From Adiantum capillus-veneris (taxonomy: Eukaryota; Streptophyta; Polypodiopsida; Polypodiales; Pteridaceae), in contig CM043970.1 of assembly GCA_014529385.2 (NCBI GenBank), positions 41,225,279-41,289,278 of the forward strand: a stretch of DNA of 64,000 nt, read 5' to 3'. Positions 14,436-25,312 of this stretch are shown here, one piece after another. The notes below the pieces were generated by a model. It had not been told where the DNA came from, did no database searches, and saw only the letters and a list, made by a program, of their open reading frames with translations. The position numbers were made by a program, and so were the translations under genes. The stretch's first letter is position 1; the number at the start of each line of letters is the position of its first letter.

Positions 14436-15590
14436 GTATCCTGCCACATGTCACTACCCAGCCCAAAGAGTCCGTCTAGTGTGAACCAGACCAGATCGGA
14501 GAGTCAGACTAGGGTGATGCATCCTCCACGACGTTCTTCTTCTACCGCCGGTCCCGTCTATACAGTGTCGGAGGTCTTTTTGAGCTCCGCTGTTCTTGGT
14601 ACGTCCACTCCTGTTATTGAGGCGGTCTCTCTTCCACAGGTATCTCTCCCCATTGCTCCCATCTATACTACTGCCACTGTTACCACACCATTCTCGGTAG
14701 CACCTGTGGTACCCTCATCATTCTCTCCCATCTCCAGCTCACCCACTGAACCTGCTACCACTGTCACCCCAACCACTGCAGTGCCTCTTCGGCACCCTGC
14801 TACTACTGTCACCCTGACATTGACTTGAGTGCCTAGTGGACACTCTACACCTCCAGCTACTACTGCTTCTTCTAGTGGAGGTGACTCTACTTCATTGTTC
14901 AAAATCTCTGTAGAAAATTTGCAGGAGTCAAGTAATGCTATTGCAATGATTGAACTTGGTGCAGAGAAATTAGCAGCTACCCACCAATAGCAATCGGCCA
15001 CATATGCGGCCATGGAAGTCTACTTGCGAGCTGCAGAGAGTGCCATTGTTGATAGAGATGCTACCATTTTTGCCTTGCGTCAGGCTCTGCATGTAAAGTC
15101 ACAGATAATTGATGATCTCAAAGCTCAAATGCAAGGATTTCGGGACCTGCTAGTCCAAGGGGACATGTAGTTTCAACAGCAGCCTCAGGCTACCATGGGG
15201 TACGGGTGGGTTCGTCCAGCTAGATCAGTACATACGCTATGGGATATGGAGAGTACAATCATCGACAATTTGGGGGAGGTTGACTAGTACCCTCAGGGAT
15301 CTCAGCAGCCTGGCACCTTTGCCTCCTTACCACACATGTCATCCTCACATACGGCTCCATGTGACGGCTTCGCAGGCGCACATTGACATGGGTGTGCGAG
15401 TCGGCGGCCTCAGTACACTTCAGGCCAGATTCTCCCATCCGTCGAGCAGCAGGTGGCTGCTCCTTTCGCTGAGCGACGGGTTGTGGAGGACACTCATAGA
15501 GTCCAGAGTTTTCCCATCGATCTGATGGCTCCACCTCCAGATTCTGATACTTCGGGTGCAACAATGGCCACAACTCTATCTCTTGGATGA
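14355..15590 (+). pseudogene. Decayed 411-codon frame, Ser/Thr/Pro-rich then coiled coil
   Basis: One plus-strand frame runs from ATG 14355 to TGA 15588 without a frameshift. It is broken by five stops at 14826 (TGA), 14988 (TAG), 15168 (TAG), 15285 (TAG) and 15384 (TGA). Residues ~1-160 are rich in Pro, Ser and Thr. A likely amphipathic helix follows (VENLQESSNAIAMIELGAEK, then AAESAIVDRDATIFALRQAL), and the end is Gln- and Pro-rich. That layout resembles a structural or gag-like protein, but I recognise no family. Preserved frame and composition across the stops argue it was coding until recently. Confidence 0.55.
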
Positions 15591-15669
15591 CAATTTCAGA
15601 GCTCACTATTGTACATATACAGTACCTAGTGGTTTTTTTTTTACAGTTTTTTAGTATTTCTCTCACCGA

Positions 15670-15804
15670 GACGGTGAGCGGTCTTGTGGCGGGCAACCTG
15701 TAGCGGGCTACAATGTCACTTTCATAGGACACACAGTTAGTACAGTTGTTCATCTGTGCTAAGGGACTTTCTTTTTGCACACGATGACAATGCTGCATCC
15801 TCAT
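15670..15804 (-). repeat. Direct repeat, copy 1 (NCVS-ESDIVA block)
   Basis: The minus strand encodes NCTNCVSYESDIVARY. About 50 bp at 15700-15748 match 17116-17164, where the same strand reads NCSNCVSFESDIVACY. The two copies lie on the same strand about 1.4 kb apart and flank the 240-residue frame, as terminal repeats of a small element might. Confidence 0.5.
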
Positions 15805-15969
15805 CTATTTCAAGGGGGTTGATGCGGATGTTTATCACCCATGCCAACAGTGGTGCGACAAAACATTGGAAGCTAGACTGAGGTGACTGCACTTGTGCTC
15901 TAAACCTTTTCGCCCTGGTCTGCAATGATGTAAAGAGGATCTGATGAAACCCACAAGGTATGTTCTTTA

Positions 15970-16692
15970 TTAAGTAGTAAAGACCATCACATTGTGGGAA
16001 CGTGGTAGGTACTTCGCATTACCCCTTGGTCCTTGAGCATCTCTCACTAAAAAGTAATATCTGAATACTGCTAAGAGAGCTTTGTGATGCTGCAGGTTCG
16101 GATGATCGGGTTCGAACAATGCCTGGCATGCCTGTATGGTATCAGCTTTGGAGAGCTTTGAGTAAGACCTAGTACTCGGATGCAAGGAGGGAAAGTTGGT
16201 CATACCCATTGCATGTCCTAGACGTGCAATTGTTAAAGTGTGTCCTCTGACCTTTGGAAAAGATTTTAGTATATCATGAACCATGCCCACAGGTATGTCC
16301 TCAGGAAGGATAGCTTCAGCTGGCGATGTGACACCCAAGTTGTCCAATTGGGCCTGTGAGAGCACATCTCTGAGAGATGGCTTGGGCTGCTGCATGTGAA
16401 AATTGAGTGAAAACATTGTTTTGTGTTTTGTTTTTTCAGGCCTTGCAACTTCATGACTGATCATGTGACTCATGACTTTCCTTTTCCCTTTTGTATCTTT
16501 CTCATGTGCACTTGAACTATCACTGTCTGAGCCGCTTCCACTATTTGAGCCGTAGCTGGAATCTGCATCTGATGCCGATGCTTTGTAACTTTCGTCAGTT
16601 GAAGCACTGGACGTCATATCCGTGAGCCCATGGCTACTAGGTTCTGATTCTGCTTCAGTTTCATAATTAACCTGCTTTTGTGGTTGAGTCAT
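15970..16692 (-). CDS. Unrecognised intact 240-residue protein, acidic Ser-rich N-terminus
   Basis: The frame is open from ATG 16692 to the stop at 15970. Residues ~1-85 are Ser-, Asp- and Glu-rich (SSYGSNSGSGSDSDSSS), followed by a Lys-rich stretch. Residues ~95-240 look like a folded domain (SLRDVLSQAQLDNLGV, HDILKSFPKVRGHTL, KADTIQACQALF). I do not recognise it. It sits among repeated sequence (15700-15748 resembles 17116-17164), so it may be the gag or accessory protein of an unfamiliar element. No start signals or introns were identified. Confidence 0.45.
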   Translation of the reverse strand: MTQPQKQVNYETEAESEPSSHGLTDMTSSASTDESYKASASDADSSYGSNSGSGSDSDSSSAHEKDTKGKRKVMSHMISHEVARPEKTKHKTMFSLNFHMQQPKPSLRDVLSQAQLDNLGVTSPAEAILPEDIPVGMVHDILKSFPKVRGHTLTIARLGHAMGMTNFPSLHPSTRSYSKLSKADTIQACQALFEPDHPNLQHHKALLAVFRYYFLVRDAQGPRGNAKYLPRSHNVMVFTT

Positions 16693-16986
16693 TTTCCTCG
16701 CCTCCTGCCATAACCACTAATTGTTGACTGTACACACTGTAGTGTCTCCCAAAAAACCCAACAGCTTATAGCAGTGAACTTGCTGCAGAGTAGATTCTGT
16801 AAGGTCCCCAAGAGAATACATAGAAAATATCCCCAGCTCATACATTTCTCAGCACATCACTTTGTGTCTATACTCAACTGCAACTCTGTCCAAATACAAT
16901 TGCAACTCTGCAAACACCAATATCCCGATCTGTGCTTCTGAGAAACGAGGTAGAGTGAAAATGTGAGAGAGGCCGAAAATTTAGTA

Positions 16987-17247
16987 TCAACGAAGCAAGC
17001 CAGCCAACTGATCACTCAATCCAATATGCATGTTGACAGTACGGTGCAGACAGGCCCCTGACAGTACGGTGCAAATAGGCTTTCTTGGATAGGTCGAGAA
17101 AGGAGACAGGCAGGTGTAGCACGCTACAATGTCACTTTCGAAGGACACACAATTACTACAGTTGGTCTCGTCTGGTTCACACTGGACGGACTCTCTCGGC
17201 TGCACAGCGACACGTGGCAGGGATACAACGGTGGTTCTAGTGGACAT
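16987..17247 (-). repeat. Direct repeat, copy 2 (NCVS-ESDIVA block)
   Basis: Partner of 15670-15804. Nearby, TGACAGTACGGTGCA is itself repeated at about 17033 and 17058. The function is unknown. Confidence 0.5.
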
Positions 17248-17269
17248 CGTGGCCAGGTCACCACCACCA

Positions 17270-17645
17270 CCACTCAGTTTGGAGATTGGCTTAGGTGGCT
17301 GACATTTATGAGCCGTTGGTGGATCATCTTCTAGCTCTATGGTCCAACGTCGTTGTTAGGATTAGCGAGTCTATCCACACAGCACGTCTTCACCATCCCT
17401 GCATATCTGAGCCTCGACACCCCATTGTACCTGTGAGTCCTGGGCTAGAGTTGAGTGTGTTGCCATGCTAGAGTCTGTATCAGTTCTTTGAGATAGTCGA
17501 GTCATATGTTGTGGTCTGCTGTTGTGTCTCTATGAGCTCAGTTGTTGTCTATTGTTCCTTTGTTGTCAGTCTGTTTTGAGTGAGATTGTCACGCACATTG
17601 CATTGAGGAGCACCCACTGTAGAGAGAATGACACACTATCTGCGC
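17270..17645 (+). repeat. Right arm of a ~380-420-bp inverted repeat
   Basis: Reverse complement of 14016-14435. The plus strand here encodes the same IVTHIALRSTHCRE peptide block as the minus-strand frame at 13418-14128. Confidence 0.8.
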
Positions 17646-17734
17646 TACAGCAGGCAGCGAATGAGGGTTGGGTAGCGGCAAGGGCGAGAGAGGGAGACGA
17701 AGACTTGATCGGGGCGAGGCGCCATGGTTAGATG

Positions 17735-18310
17735 GGGGGGGGGGGGGGGTGTGGGGCGAGAGCTAGGTAGGGACGAGGGGTAGATATGGGAGCTGGGTTG
17801 GGGCGAGGGGTCGATGGGGGGGCTGGGTAGGGGCGAGGGATAGATAGGGTGGGCGAGGGCTGGGTAGAGGGCGAGGGGTAGATAGGGGGGGTGAGGGTTG
17901 GGTAGAGGGCGAGGGGTAGATTGGGGGGGCGAGGTGTAGATGGGGGGGGGGGGGCGAGGGCTGGGTAGGGGCAAGGGGTAGATAGAGGGGTAGATAGGGG
18001 GGGGGGGGGGGGGGGGCGAGGGGTAGATGGGGGGGCGAGGGCTACATAGGGACGAGGGGTGGGAAAGGGTGTCCAGGGCTAGATAGGGGCGAGGGCTAGA
18101 TTAGGGGGTAGGGGCAAGGGGGTGTGGTGAGGGACGAGGGGGAGTTGGTTAGGGGCGAGGGGCAAGGGGGGGTTTAGAGGGTAGGGGCGAGGGCAGTAGA
18201 GGGTAGGGCGAGGGGAGGTTTTTTAGTGGGTAGGGGCGAGAGGGGGTTTAGAGGGTAGGGGAGAGGGAGAATTAGTCAGTAGGGGCGAGGGAGAAATAGA
18301 TGGAATTGGA
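17735..18310. repeat. G-rich degenerate minisatellite
   Basis: Nearly 600 bp of variants of GGGGCGAGGGGTAGATAGGG and GGGCGAGGGCTGGGTAGGG, with pure G runs up to ~18. The purine bias is almost complete on the plus strand. Many G-runs of three or more make G-quadruplex formation likely. Apparent Pro-rich frames on the minus strand are artefacts. Confidence 0.93.
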
Positions 18311-19029
18311 GGGTAGGGTGATTAGCAGCAAAGTAAGGAAGATATATAGTGCACCAGAGAGATAGGAGAGAATTGAAGTTGTAATGTGAAGCAGAGAAAG
18401 GAGAAAGGGAAATAACAAAAGTTGTAAAGTGCTGCCAGCATAAAAATTTGCATGCTTCCTATAACTAGGATCTGGCAATCAGAAAGGCTAGAGCAACCAT
18501 TCCCAACTTCTAGCAAACTTGAATGTAAGTGTAAGAGGGAGGTGAAGAGCAATGAACTAGTAAGGCAGCAATGAAGCTACGAAAGAGGTCGCACCAGAAA
18601 GGCAAGGAACTAGATGTGTGTGTGTGAGAGAGATTACCACAAGAGAGAGGGGAAGGGAGATACATCAGAGCAGGTTTACGTGTTAGGAATAATACCAAAA
18701 TCAAAGATCTATCGATGACGAGAGCTGAAACCGGGACCTTCAACAAATCCATGAGGAGAGAGAGGCAGTAGAAACAAACAGAGCAATAATGTTGGATCGT
18801 AGCAGGACTCCAAAAAGCCCAGTTCTATCAATGAGAGGAGAGTAGAATTGATGCACTCAATCAAATGAGGAGAATTTTAAAGATAACACCGATTACAACT
18901 GAGATGCGACTAACATGAGGAAGACTTGAGAATAGGGAAAAGGGAAAGCCAAAGATAGCTGAGGATGGGACAGTCATAAGGTTGTTGGTGGGATGGATAA
19001 AATACCCAGATTTCTAAAGAGTCAAGGAA
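18311..19029. other. No gene seen
   Basis: Purine-rich sequence with a short (GT)n(GA)n at about 18613. It may hold the 3' untranslated part or a degraded LTR of the adjoining minus-strand gypsy element, but I found no LTR pair. Confidence 0.35.
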
Positions 19030-19210
19030 GTGAGTGATAGCACTTAATTCTTGATCCATTTACCCGTGGCAAAGGAACGCCTGCCAGAGTAACTAACTTG
19101 ACAGCCCTGTGGCAAAATCTCTTGTACCATGAATGGCCCTTGCCACAGGCTGGGACCAGCTTCTTAGCTTTTTTCAGATACTTTGCTTGATAGAGTAGCA
19201 CTAGGGAACC

Positions 19211-20566
19211 CTACATTATTTTTGGCTTTCTGAGATGGCGATCATGCCACTCTTTGCGATGAAGTTGTTCGGCTTGGAGAGCATGTGAAGATAACATCCT
19301 GCTTTCTTCCAACATTGAGAAACGAGAGAGGTTTGCGGAAGCTATCCCCGCTGTGACACGAACACTTCCCACCCTTGCTGAACCTGAGTTAAACTCATAT
19401 GGTGCAATTGCTTCTAGACCGAAAGCTAGCTGGAAGGGGGTGTAGTTAGTGGTTGCCTTGAATGAGGTGCGATAAGCCCAAATTGTGCCAAGGATAGCCT
19501 GAGCCCAAGATGTTGGATGCAGGTGACAAGCTTTCCTGAGAAGCACGATAAGCACTTTGTTAGTGCTCTCAGCTTGCCCATTTTCTCTAGGATAGTAAGA
19601 GTAAGATTTGCAATGAAAAATCTTGTAGCTCGTGAGGAGTGTGGAGATCAGGTCGTTGACGAAATGACTACCTCGATCACTGGTGATTTCCAGAGGGCAC
19701 CTAAACCTACAAAAAATATTTTCATACAAAAATTTTGCGACAGTGGCGGCTGTACAGTCGATGGTAACCACCACTTCGGTCCACTTTGTTGCATAATCTG
19801 TTGCTACCAGGAGATACTTACGATTGTCGGGTTGAGTAGGTGAAGTAACTGGACCAACAAAGTCCAAGCCCCATCGCTCAAAGGGCAACCACGCCATCGA
19901 TACCTGCAGAGGGCGATTGGATTGCTTGCTAGGCTTGGGCGCACATCGTTGACATACATCACAAATCTTGACATGAGCAATAGCATCTCTAAATATATAG
20001 GGCCACCATAAGCCGGTCTGTAAGACTTTTTGCACCGTGATGTGACCAGGGTAGTGGCCACCTGTAGGACCACTGTGTGCATCCTCCAAAATGTGGTCTA
20101 CTTCATGAGGGGAGACGCACATGCGCAGCACACCATCTCGCCCAGATTTGTAGAGTTGACCGCCAATCAAAGAGAAGGCTCTAGACTTCCGCAAGAGTCT
20201 TTTTTTTTGCAAGGGAGAAGCATTCTCAGGATATAGGCCAGTAGAGGGCAGATGTAACACATCTCCATACCATTCTGGGGTCGTGTCGACCCTAATGAGA
20301 TGACTATCCGGAAAGTCATCATCAACCCCAATATCGGACTCACCTGTATGTATGCGAGAGAGATGGTCGGCCATGACATGCCGCTTGCCTGGACTAAGAA
20401 CTACTTCAAAATCGAATTCCTGGAATATCAGTAGCCACCTCCAGACTCTTCCTGCAACTTGGGGTTTATTCAAAAGATAGCGTAGCGCATGATGATCCGT
20501 GATGATAGTGAAGTGAACCGCTGATAAGTAATGACGAAACTTCTGTAAACAATACACCATAGCCAA
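19211..20566 (-). pseudogene. Gypsy RNase H C-terminus and integrase
   Basis: It begins with the RNase H/tether region (IITDHHALRYLL, ADHLSR). The integrase zinc finger follows (H-x3-H as HEVDH, CDVCQRC), then the catalytic core with Asp in GLDFVGP, Asp in TSDRGSHF and Glu in ENGQAE. All three acidic residues are present. The stop at 19211 is TAG directly before GSLVLLY, where related proteins usually continue (often QGD/QGS-LVLLY), so it looks premature. A C-terminal GPF-type motif follows in another frame. Confidence 0.85.
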
Positions 20567-21371
20567 AATTCCCTTTGTGTGGTGCTGTAGTTGCGCTCTG
20601 CTTTGGTGAGCAAGCGACTTGCATAGTGAACAAGGCGATCCAGGTTGTGCTCCTTACTAGGTTGAGTCAACACAGCCCCCACAGCCAGTTGACTGGCATC
20701 AGTATGCACATGAAAAGGTAGAGACCAATCTGGAGCCACTAGAATAGGTGCTTTAGTGAGGCATTCTTTTAGGTATGCAAATGCTTCAGCCTCAGGTTTT
20801 GACCATTGGAAGGGTACAATAGCACTAGTGAGTCGGGTCAATGGTTGATCCACCTGTGCATACATTCATATAAACTTGCGATGATAGCCTGTGTGGCCCA
20901 CGAAGCTCTGAACACCTTTCGGGTTGATGGGAGGTGGTAACTTCAAGATGGCCACGATCTTCTTTGGGTTAGGCGCTAAACCTTTGGCAGACACCACATG
21001 GCCTAGAAGTGTGCCCTCAGTGACCAAAAAATGACATTTGTTAGGATTGAGCTTTAGGCGTGCCTCTCTGCACCTGAGGAAGACAATAGAGAGCTGAGCA
21101 AGGTGCTCCTCTAGATTTTCCACTGGGTTGAACATTGGGCACCTAAGAAGGTCGAAAAATTGTCCATGAAGATGCGAAGATGATCCGTAAGTAAAGGATA
21201 GAATATAAGATATATTGCTCGATTGAAGGAAGGTGGAGCGTTTTTCAACCCAAACGACATCCTAGTGTAGATAAAAATACCCCAGGGAGTCACAAAGGCC
21301 GTTTTAAGCCGATCACGTGGATAGATGCTCAACTGATTGTATCCACTGAACCCATCCATGAAACTGTACAA
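20470..21371 (-). pseudogene. Gypsy reverse transcriptase and RNase H, broken
   Basis: The palm reads SFMDGFSGYNQL and FGLKNAPPSFN. The polymerase active site reads FMDNF instead of the usual Y-I/V-DDF, losing an Asp by a G-to-A change. The thumb block FLVTEGTLLGHVVS and the RNase H start HVHTDASQLAVGAVL follow. Frame changes lie near 21120 and 20560. Confidence 0.85.
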
Positions 21372-21375
21372 TACA

Positions 21376-23008
21376 TGCCCTGCTACACTTCAATATATCT
21401 GGAACAACTAAATTTGCGATCTCAGATTGCCCATCTGTCTGCGGGTGGAATGATGACGAGAAGTGCAACCACGTGTCAATGTTCTCCCAAATAGCCCTCC
21501 AAAACAAACTTGTGAATCGAGGATCTCTATTGGAGACTATTGTCTCAAGCATGCCATGTAATCGAAATATCTGTGCAATGAACATTATTGCTAAATGGTC
21601 TGACTTGACTATTTTCTTCACTGGAATGAAGTAGGCTTGCTTGCTAAATCTGTCAATGACAGTCCAAATACCATCGTGCCCACTTTGTGTCTTCGGGAGA
21701 TCAAAGATGAAATCCATTGCAATAGTTTCCCAGGGGTGGGTGGAAATGGGTAAAGGCTATAGTAATCCTTGTGCCTTATGCCTGTCAAACTTGACCTTCT
21801 AGCATACTAAACAACTGCAAACAAAGTCGTCCACATCCTTCTTAAGTCTTAGCCAATAGAATTAACGCTCCCCACCTTTCAAGGTGGTGTCAATGCCGTG
21901 GTGAACCATAAAAGGTGGACAATGGCACTCCGTCAAAACCTTTTTCCTCAACGGCCGTGTAACACACAACATTGTTTGCTTCATCAAGTAGCCATCCCGT
22001 ATGGAACATCCTGGTAATATCTCCCCATTCTGTATTCGAGTAAAAACATCAGTAAAATCGGGATTGGTGGCATACTGGTCAACCATACCCTCGAAGGCCA
22101 AACGGCATAACCAAAAAGCATCACCAAAACTTCGTATAAACCAAAGTTTGTCCAAAAGGCTGTCTTGTAGACATCATTCGAAGTGATTCTGATCTGATGA
22201 TATCCGCTTTTCAAATAAATCCTGCTTAAACAAGAGGATCCCTGAAGTATGTCAAGAATATCATTGATCCTTTGTTCTTGAAAGTGATTTTATAGAGAGT
22301 TGTATAGTCAATGCACATCCTCCAAGATCCGTCTTTCTTTAGTACCAATAAAACCGGAGAATAGTAGGGTGAAGTACTGCTGGATAAGACCCTTTTCAAG
22401 GTCTTTCACTTGGTTCATGATTTCTTCATTCTGGGCTCGGCTAACACAGTAAGATGGCCGGTTCAGTGGTGTGGTTCCAAGAATCAGATCAATAGTATAA
22501 TCCTCAGGACGAGATGCGGGTAACTCGCCTGGCAGGCCTTCTGAGAAACAATCAGCATGTGTGTGAAGAAATTCTTGTCATTCTTTGTCTAGTTCAGACA
22601 TGTTCATTCGTTGTTCATCTTTCAATTCTTCAAATAGATGGAGTAAACAAAGAGATTGAATCTCATTAATTTTGAAATGGCCGAAGCCGATACCGTAATA
22701 GGGACGAACTCGCCCTTCAACTTTACATCAAGTACAATTTTCCTGCCCTTCTCATTTGTCAAGGTCCCTTTCTTAGCCCGATACTCGACCACGGTGTTAT
22801 TCTTATGGTACCAAGGGATTCCTAGGAGGACATCACACCCTTCCGAAGGCATGATATAGAAGTCATCGTGCCCTAAATACCCTTGACAATGCAACCAAGT
22901 TTGTCAATGACAGGTAATGGCTACATTCTGTCTGAGCGCTGCTAGAACTGGCTCCATCGGTGGTCCCATCCTGTCGGACGTAATCTCGAGCCGTGCCGCC
23001 AATTCAGG
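21376..23008 (-). mobile_element. Ty3/gypsy relic 2, with internal deletion fusing RT to integrase
   Basis: A second minus-strand gypsy element, read right to left. It has protease C-terminus (GCDVLLGIPWYHKNN, 22622-22894), early RT ([16 protein letters not shown] at ~22290-22380; SGYHQIRITSNDVYKTAF near 22170), then an abrupt jump into the integrase N-terminal region near 22110. The integrase core (MDFIFDLPKT, SNRDPRFTS, HPQTDGQSE) lies at 21390-21717. The rest of RT and all RNase H are gone. The integrase is then truncated where relic 1 starts. Confidence 0.8.
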
Positions 23009-23013
23009 TGAAG

Positions 23014-23382
23014 TTGCCCTTAGCATTTTCAGTTTTCAGCCCGGCTCGTCGTCATCCTCATCGTCGTCAACATCGTCGGCAAGTCCAAGCATTGTAGAGA
23101 TTTGTGCAATCAATAGTAGATCGCTCTCGTCATAGAGAGTGGGGCCTTCAGAGGAGAGTTTGACAACATTCTGGTGTCGTATTCTCTTCTCTCTCTATCT
23201 CTCAGTCTCATGCACCTTCATTCACAGTGTCTATTCACTTTGTTTGTGTCCATTGCACTCTCTCACTAAAGGAACGGCTCTCCCTTCCGTAAGTAAAAAG
23301 GAACCCTTGAGCACAGTTCGGAGCACTCATCTTGAGCAAAGTTCAACATTCATTCCACTGCACCTTACATTGGTATCAGAGC
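23014..23382 (+). repeat. Truncated 5' LTR and primer binding site
   Basis: This is the last ~355 bp of the LTR, ending CACCTTACA at 23369, followed by TGGTATCAGAGC (initiator-Met type) at 23371-23382. The left edge is an abrupt junction with gypsy relic 2. Confidence 0.85.
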
Positions 23383-23859
23383 TTTGGAAGTGTTCTGTAT
23401 CACTAGAGGAAAGGACCACAAGAACCACAAGATTTTTTTTTTTGCTTGTTGCGGTCACACGTAACCCAAGTCCTCCTCTTGGGCGTGTCGATTCCTAATC
23501 GTGTTTTTGAAGAGTGACATGAAACCCAAGAAAGAAGGGCTTGTCGAGCCTCCCATTGTGCCTCTTTTCACTCATTGAGAGCGGACCGTGCACTTAGTGG
23601 CCGGCCAATCGACGTGAGGTGGGAAAAAGCAACCTTGGTGTGAGTGCAAGGCCGCCAAGGGGTGCGCCCGTGGAAAAGAGCAGAACTCAGGTGAAGAAAA
23701 TATCCTTCTCTAACACAGATTGCGAGCGAAAGAAGAACCTCAAGAACTCAAGAACTCAAGAACCTCAAGAACCCAAGATCCCCCAGACCCGCAAGAACCC
23801 AAGTTCCTCGTGAACTTAAGAACCCAAGACTTCAATGGATTGTCATCACCCGAAGCATA

Positions 23860-24642
23860 ATGGATACTTCGCATGGAGGTGGTGAGCATAGGAGTGGCGA
23901 AGAAGAGTTTTCCCCACCAGGAGGTTTTTCCGACCCTTCCCCATCTACGCCAAAGAGTGCACCAGATCCTATGGCAGCTTTCAACAAGATGATGATGGAC
24001 AGGAAGTTAGAACGTGAAGCAAGAAAAGCAGAAATAAAGCGTGAACACGAAGAAAGAATGTCATCCATAGAACATGAGCACAACGAAAGGAAATCCGCCT
24101 TGTTCCGATTGTTTTCTCAAGTGCAAGCACAGATGCAAGAGATTCGGGAAAAGGAGACTCTCTCAGTCTCTTCTTCTCCAAAGCATGACACACAGGATTT
24201 GTATGACAATGACAAGCATGATGATTTGGATGACAATGACAAGCATGATGATTTGGATGACAATGACAAGCATGATGATTTGTATGATCAAGATGTGATT
24301 TCTCACGAGCATGATGATTTGTATGACCACGATGTGATTGTTCACAAGAATGATGGTTTAGTGGATACTTTTTCTAGTGAAGCTAACCTCATTGTAGATT
24401 TGATCAATCACGAAGAACCGATCTTGGCTCTCGAGTCAAGGTCCAAAGAACCCCCTTAGGAAGAATTGATCTTGGCTCTCCAACCTAGGTCCAAAGAACC
24501 CCCTCAGGAAGAACAGATCTTGGCTCTCGAGCCTATGTCCAAAGAACCCTCACAAGAAGTATTATGCGTTCGAGTGATTAGTCAGCACGCATTGTTCGAG
24601 TGTTTCATTCTTGATCGTTTCCTGTATTTTAGTAACATCTTT
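23860..24642 (+). pseudogene. Repeat-rich protein of the non-autonomous element
   Basis: A 199-codon frame starts MDTSHGGGEHRSGEEE and contains a charged coiled-coil-like helix (MMMDRKLEREARKAEIKREH). Three exact 27-bp units follow (24202-24282; nine residues each, DDNDKHDDL) with two diverged ones. It then enters 48-bp units (ILALESRSKEPP type) starting near 24420. A TAG at 24457 ends it inside the first unit, while the next unit has CAG at the same place and the frame stays open beyond. I recognise no enzyme domain; a gag-like structural role is only a guess. Confidence 0.6.
24202..24282 (+). repeat. 27-bp coding tandem repeat
   Basis: Three consecutive units (24202, 24229, 24256) encode Asp/Asn/Lys/His-rich nonapeptides. 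Unit length is a multiple of three, so the frame is kept. Confidence 0.93.
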
Positions 24643-25312
24643 ACGTGATCCCTTTTCATAGGCATGCTATATTGTACGTTGAGCACGATTCACTCATGAA
24701 TGAGCACGGATGTATGCGGATTTCTCATGAAAAGATGAAAGGTATGCATTCAAAGAAGTCACATTGCATGTCTCTTCCTTGGCATGACACAATCGTAGAA
24801 AGAGCACAAGAAAGATTTAGCATCAAGCATCGGCATTTTCATTGTGATTTGCCATAGTTGATAGATTTAGATCAAAAAGTCAATATTCGATTCCATTGTT
24901 TGTGTGTGTTTGATGAACGGTTTGGCACTCCGTCCCTTTGTTCATCTGCATTGCATGCACAATTTTTTTGAAGGAATAGTCTTTTTCTAGTCACTTTACA
25001 TGGAATGGGTTTGTTCATGTTTTTGTGTTGGAAGCGGTTTGAGGAATTTTCAGCCTCGGAGATTCTTGAAGAAGGTAGAAGCATGACTATGGATGAAGTT
25101 GAAGCATTGAAGGAGCCACAAGAGACTCTGTGTCACTTTCGGTGCGGCCCAAAGAAACAAACATTACAAACCTTTATGAAGTTCAAGTATCGCATGACCC
25201 ACGGATCAGAGTGGGCCAGTGAAGAGTCCTTTCCAGGATTTCGGATGCTATTGGCGATCTCCCTCGATGTCATATAGTTCGGTACTAGTACCTCACTTTG
25301 AAAAGGAGGGGA

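Larger units (their letters stand above)
19030..21375 (-). mobile_element. Ty3/gypsy retrotransposon relic 1 (RT, RNase H, integrase)
   Basis: The pol order is reverse transcriptase (21111-21371), connection (20866-21135), RNase H (20470-20865) and integrase (19211-20566), ending about 19030. Frameshifts separate the first pieces, while the integrase stretch is open over 451 codons. No gag, protease or LTR can be assigned. The N-terminal part of RT is cut off at about 21375, where a different gypsy integrase begins. Confidence 0.88.

Noticed and set aside
14663-15013. 116-residue Val/Ala-rich frame on the minus strand
   Set aside because: Opposite-strand shadow of the Ser/Thr/Pro-rich plus-strand frame, whose phase continues beyond it.
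14355-15590. Recoded stops or organelle-type U-to-C RNA editing explaining the in-frame TAG/TGA
   Set aside because: Such editing is known from organelle transcripts, not nuclear transposons; cytosine deamination explains the pattern more simply.
17645-17974. Pro-rich 109-residue frame on the minus strand
   Set aside because: It is a reading of the G-rich minisatellite.
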